Below, one piece after another: positions 4,941 through 7,755 of a DNA stretch of 7,755 nt; the first letter of the stretch is position 1, and the number at the start of each line of letters is the position of its first letter. A model generated the notes under the pieces. That model was given only the letters and a program-made list of their open reading frames with translations. It did no database searches and was not told the DNA's origin. The translations under genes were made by a program, and so were the position numbers. Source of the DNA: Candidatus Thiodiazotropha sp. (ex Gloverina cf. vestifex) (GTDB lineage Bacteria; Pseudomonadota; Gammaproteobacteria; Chromatiales; Chromatiaceae); the NCBI GenBank assembly GCA_025656435.1, contig JAHXHT010000108.1:1-7755 (forward strand), in the 5' to 3' direction.

Positions 4941-6599
4941 TCAGAGGGTCTGTTCGGTGACATCGATATAGAGTTTAAGTCGTTGTCCTGGTTGCAGATA
5001 TTTTCCATCAAGGGTGTTCCAGCGTTTCAGATCGGTAATGGAGACCTTGAAACGCTGGGCAATGCGAGAGAGTGAATCGCCCTGCCTGACCTTGTAGTGC
5101 AGGGAGCTTTGTGTGCCGCTGGGCTGCAGGTCGAGTAGCGACAGTTTGGAAGATGGGGCTTTTTTAACCCAGATGACCAGCTTTTGACCAGTCTTGAGCG
5201 GGTCTCCCGGCGCCATGCCATTCCATTTGGCAAGCTTTTTATAACTGACGTTATGTCTTCTGGCTATGGTCCAGAGACTGTCGCCGGATTTAACCACATA
5301 GTGCTGCTTGCTGCCCTTTCGCGCTCTGTTCTGAATATTCGCTTTCCGCTGCTCTGCACTGTAAACGTAATGCTCGAATGCCTTGCTCGAGACGGGAATC
5401 AGCAGGTGTTTGCCTGCGCGAATGTTGTTGCCTCTGAGCTTGTTGACCTGACGCAGCAGCTTGGGGGTGGTGTTGTGTTTACGGGCAATGACACTGAGCG
5501 AGTCGCCGCTCTTGATCTTGTAACGCTTCCAGGTCAGCCGTTTTTCCGGTGGCAACGCGGTGAGCTTTTCCTTGAAGCCATCCGCCTTATCGATGGGCAG
5601 ATTGAGGCGATGGGGCCCATCCGGGTCAGTAGCCCAGCGGTTGAATCCGGCATTGAGCAGGTAGAGATCCTGCATGGGAAGATCAGCCATCTCGGCTGCC
5701 AGGGCAAGATCCAGTTGGGATTCTAAATCGACAGTTGTGAAGTAGGGCTCGTCGGGAAAAACCTGAATAACGGCACCGTGTTTCTCCGGATTGCGGAAGA
5801 TCTCGGCCAGTGCCAGCAGACGTGGTACATAGGCGCTGGTCTCATCCGGCAGTTTGAGGGACCAGAAATCGGTCGGTTTGCCGCGCTTCGTATTACGGCG
5901 CATAGCTCTTCGTACCGTACCGCCCCCGGAGTTGTATGCCGCCAGCGCCAGTTCCCAATCACCGTCGAACTGCTTGCTCAGCGCCTGCAGGTAGTCCAAT
6001 GCGGCAAGGGTCGAGGAGACGACGTCCCGCCTGCCGTCGTACCACCAGTTTTGCTTAAGGCCGTAGATACGTCCCGTGGAAGGAATGAATTGCCACATAC
6101 CGGCGGCTCGTCCATGAGAGTAGGCAAAAGGTCGAAATGCACTCTCCACCGCCGGTAGCAGAGCGATTTCGGCAGGCATGCCCCGCTTGTCGATCTCTTC
6201 CAGAATGAAGTGCAGGTAGGGCTCCGCTCGTTCCTGTATACGATCGATATAGCCCTGGTGATTGCGATACCAGTTGAGTTCCTGCAAGACCCGCTTGTCC
6301 TGGGACCAGGTGAGGGTGAAGCCCGCCACCATCCGCGACACAAGGTCCTGCGGGGAGATTTTTATGGGTAGCTCATCGACCACCGTTTGTAACTGCTCGG
6401 CCACAGACGGTATTTTATCGATACTCAGTTGCTCTTCCGGTTGGGTGGGCTGGGTTTGAACCACCTGTGTGGTTGCCGGTGAGAGCGGTGCGAGCTCTAC
6501 CATTGGCTGACTTTCCCCGCTGGGTAGTGACTGACAGGCAGTGAACAGACAGGCGAAGATGAGGTTCATAAAGAGTAGAGATAATTTGTGATACGGCAT
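4941..6599 (-). CDS. mltD: Membrane-bound lytic murein transglycosylase D with three LysM domains
   Basis: Outer-membrane lipoprotein that cleaves the glycan strands of peptidoglycan. A short hydrophobic leader (about residues 6-20) ends in FTAC, a lipobox-like site with Cys22 as the lipid anchor. A Thr/Gln/Pro-rich linker follows. The SLT catalytic domain spans about 115-270: ALLPAVESAFRPFAYS holds the catalytic Glu152, followed by GRAAGMWQFIPSTGR (163-177) and ALAAYNSGGG (218-227), all standard for the family. Three LysM domains that bind peptidoglycan lie at about 359-402, 433-477 and 501-545, each starting with YK/YV and xxGDSL. E. coli MltD has 452 residues and two LysM domains, so this 552-residue form has an extra one. 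It is divergent from the YafS-like gene. No clear ribosome binding site precedes the ATG at 6599; a later in-frame ATG (residue 11) would leave too short a leader. The gene is intact. Confidence 0.95.
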   Translation of the reverse strand: MPYHKLSLLFMNLIFACLFTACQSLPSGESQPMVELAPLSPATTQVVQTQPTQPEEQLSIDKIPSVAEQLQTVVDELPIKISPQDLVSRMVAGFTLTWSQDKRVLQELNWYRNHQGYIDRIQERAEPYLHFILEEIDKRGMPAEIALLPAVESAFRPFAYSHGRAAGMWQFIPSTGRIYGLKQNWWYDGRRDVVSSTLAALDYLQALSKQFDGDWELALAAYNSGGGTVRRAMRRNTKRGKPTDFWSLKLPDETSAYVPRLLALAEIFRNPEKHGAVIQVFPDEPYFTTVDLESQLDLALAAEMADLPMQDLYLLNAGFNRWATDPDGPHRLNLPIDKADGFKEKLTALPPEKRLTWKRYKIKSGDSLSVIARKHNTTPKLLRQVNKLRGNNIRAGKHLLIPVSSKAFEHYVYSAEQRKANIQNRARKGSKQHYVVKSGDSLWTIARRHNVSYKKLAKWNGMAPGDPLKTGQKLVIWVKKAPSSKLSLLDLQPSGTQSSLHYKVRQGDSLSRIAQRFKVSITDLKRWNTLDGKYLQPGQRLKLYIDVTEQTL

Positions 6600-6644
6600 T
6601 TCGATAGCGTTGGTGGTTGTCGACAGACTGCGAATCGGAGGAAA

Positions 6645-6672
6645 ATAGTATCAGAGCTGCGTATCATTTCCA
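6645..6672 (-). promoter_or_regulatory. Weak candidate promoter for mltD
   Basis: On the minus strand TGGAAA (6672-6667) and TACTAT (6650-6645) are 16 bases apart, each matching four of six consensus bases. It lies 45 bases before the mltD start. TGATAC occurs twice nearby (around 6648-6653 and 6661-6666). A single-sequence guess with low weight. Confidence 0.25.
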
Positions 6673-6720
6673 TCTTGTCATCTCCTGAAACGCAAAGGCT
6701 CTGAATGTTTTGTGATCCTG

Positions 6721-6740
6721 TACCCAAGTACTTTTGGGTA
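6721..6740. promoter_or_regulatory. Inverted repeat upstream of the methyltransferase gene
   Basis: TACCCAA (6721-6727) and TTGGGTA (6734-6740) are perfect inverted arms around GTACTT, 29 bases before the preferred ATG. It could be an operator for the divergent pair or an mRNA hairpin. It overlaps the TTG at 6734, which argues against that codon as the start. No regulator can be named. Confidence 0.4.
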
Positions 6741-6769
6741 TCTATCAGTCTTATCGGTTGCCACCCCAG

Positions 6770-7663
6770 ATGTCTTTAATTATGAATGCAAACAAGGACT
6801 TCAAACTGGGATGTTGCCAGCAAAAACAGCTCGAAACCTGGTTCGAGATCCGTTTAGGGCGTCATCTTTTGGCGCAGGAGCAGACTTGTCTGCAGGAAAA
6901 GGCAGCTGCGATCTTCGGCTACCATGTCGTCGAAATCGGTTCGCCGAGCCCACGATTTGACCTTTTGAAACAGAGCCCGGCACGAAATCGCATCGTATTG
7001 GATAAGGGGATAGGGCAGTCGGAGCTCGACCTCTCCGCCGATCCCCGGCATCTGCCGTTGGCTAGTGACAGCATCGATGGTGTTATTCTGCCTCATACTT
7101 TGGATTTTTCCCCCAATCCCCATCAGTTGCTGAGAGAGGTGGAGCGGGTACTGATTCCGGAGGGGAAAGTGCTGCTGAGTGGATTCAACCCCTGGAGCCA
7201 GTGGGGCGTGGGGCGTCTGTTTAGAAGGCGTTCGGGGAACATGCCCTGGTGCAGTCATTTCTTCAGCTACCGACGGGTACAGGACTGGTTCTCACTCCTG
7301 GGCTTTGACCTGGAATACGTGATCTATCTTAACTATCGTCCACCCTTTCACAATCAGGCGGTGATGCAGAAGCTGGCTTTCATGGAATCCCTCGGCAGGC
7401 GTGTCTGGCCGATGTTGGGAGGGGTTTATGTGATGCAGGCTGTGAAGAGAACGGTAACTGTGACACCGATTCGTATAAAGAAGTGGCGAGTTAAAAAACG
7501 GGTCCTGCCGGCGGCGGCCGAACCCACAGCGAGAAGTGGTATTAACCCGGCCACCCAATATATTGCGTTCAGGACTTCAAGCATGCCCTTGATCAAGGCG
7601 TGGCTCGCAGCCAATGGTGATTCCCTTGGCAAGAGTCACAACGCAGAGCAAGGACATGCTTGA
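6770..7663 (+). CDS. yafS: SAM-dependent methyltransferase, YafS-like
   Basis: Likely cytoplasmic class I methyltransferase of unknown substrate, about 297 residues from ATG 6770; ATG at 6782 (four residues shorter) is equally possible, and neither has a good ribosome binding site. Seen: a degenerate motif I, VVEIGSPS (about 53-60); the Methyltransf_11-like stretch LSADPRHLPLASDSIDGVILPHTLDF; LLREVERVLIPEGKVLLSGFNP (about 120-141), with the SGFNP sequence characteristic of YafS relatives; and a basic tail rich in Lys and Arg after about residue 230. E. coli YafS is about 240 residues, so the tail is longer here. In E. coli the gene lies next to gloB, mltD, rnhA and dnaQ, and mltD is again its divergent neighbour here. 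The natural TGA lies nine bases before the right IS end, so the gene is complete. The glycine-rich motif of many SAM binders is weak, so enzyme activity is inferred from family membership. Confidence 0.85.
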   Translation: MSLIMNANKDFKLGCCQQKQLETWFEIRLGRHLLAQEQTCLQEKAAAIFGYHVVEIGSPSPRFDLLKQSPARNRIVLDKGIGQSELDLSADPRHLPLASDSIDGVILPHTLDFSPNPHQLLREVERVLIPEGKVLLSGFNPWSQWGVGRLFRRRSGNMPWCSHFFSYRRVQDWFSLLGFDLEYVIYLNYRPPFHNQAVMQKLAFMESLGRRVWPMLGGVYVMQAVKRTVTVTPIRIKKWRVKKRVLPAAAEPTARSGINPATQYIAFRTSSMPLIKAWLAANGDSLGKSHNAEQGHA

Positions 7664-7668
7664 AGTCC

Positions 7669-7672
7669 CTAA
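7669..7672. other. IS target site CTAA (one side of a 4-base duplication)
   Basis: CTAA abuts the right IS tip and fits the CTAR target of IS5-group elements. It differs from the CTAG at the left junction, as expected if the two copies inserted independently. Confidence 0.65.
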
Positions 7673-7755
7673 GGAAGCTCTGAACGAATCCATCGATTGA
7701 GGGATAATGGTGCACATTCTAGGCCAATCATTATATAGACCCCATGAAGCAAACA
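7673..7755 (+). mobile_element. IS5-family insertion sequence, transposase-proximal end (partial, inverted copy)
   Basis: All 83 bases are the exact reverse complement of 3-85, so this is a second copy of the same element in opposite orientation. The tip GGAAGCTC directly follows CTAA. The element body continues past the right edge. It inserted just after the methyltransferase stop, probably before rnhA, which follows in relatives; rnhA itself is not visible. The copies share the same end, so both transposases point away from the window. Confidence 0.85.
7744..7755 (+). CDS. IS5-family transposase, first codons only
   Basis: ATG AAG CAA ACA gives Met-Lys-Gln-Thr at the right edge, the same start as in the left copy. 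The rest lies outside the window. Confidence 0.6.

Noticed and set aside
5184..5726. 180-residue plus-strand frame opposite mltD
   Set aside because: It is antisense to the conserved LysM region of mltD and has no recognisable domain or ribosome binding site.
6734..6769. TTG at 6734 as the start of the methyltransferase
   Set aside because: It lies within an inverted repeat arm, has no ribosome binding site, and adds residues with no family similarity; ATG at 6770 or 6782 is more likely.
1..7755. Composite transposon made of two inverted IS copies
   Set aside because: The cargo is a truncated fbpA plus chromosomal mltD/yafS genes, and the CTAR flanks differ at the inner ends. Independent insertions of a multicopy IS explain this more simply, though outer flanks are not visible.

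Overview
This window looks like a piece of a gammaproteobacterial chromosome. It is bounded on both sides by the same end of a multicopy insertion sequence (IS). The gammaproteobacterial call rests on an mltD gene divergent from a YafS-type methyltransferase, as in the E. coli mltD-gloB-yafS-rnhA-dnaQ neighbourhood, and on an FbpABC-type ferric iron transporter. The genus cannot be read from the sequence. The number of damaged genes and IS ends suggests an IS-rich genome undergoing gene loss.

Layout, left to right. Bases 1-85 are the end of an IS5-family element with the first codons of its transposase (M-K-Q-T) pointing left. It sits in the gene for an FbpA-type ferric iron-binding protein, whose 3' part continues in frame to 670. 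A hairpin with a short T tail (686-713) follows. Then come the fused inner-membrane permease (fbpB-like, 735-2414) and the ATPase (fbpC-like, 2398-3447), which overlap by 17 bases. A hairpin at 3461-3492 separates this operon from a convergent gene.

The convergent gene (3498-4351, minus) is a ZnuA-like metal-binding lipid- or periplasm-type solute-binding protein with a clear signal peptide. Its reading frame is broken exactly at a four-copy TGCC tandem repeat: two or five copies would restore the frame, four do not. The family's three zinc-binding histidines are also replaced. Bases 4352-4589 hold no gene but contain a 14-base near-identical direct repeat and GC-rich small hairpins.

The second half is more ordinary. 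A 62-residue unknown protein (4641-4829, minus) with a good ribosome binding site and a 12-bp hairpin after its stop lies downstream of a three-LysM MltD lipoprotein (4941-6599, minus). MltD is divergent from a YafS-like methyltransferase (6770-7663, plus). gloB, which lies between these two genes in E. coli, is absent. Nine bases after the methyltransferase stop, the second IS5-family end begins, identical over 83 bp to the left one but inverted, with its transposase pointing right.

Taken together: two metal-uptake functions (the iron-binding component of an Fbp system and a ZnuA-like protein) are damaged side by side, one by IS insertion and one by repeat-length change, while cell-wall and housekeeping genes are intact. 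The most interesting signals are the TGCC repeat at the frame break (decay or an on/off switch), the loss of zinc ligands in the same gene, and the paired inverted IS ends, which carry a perfect TATAAT facing into the window.
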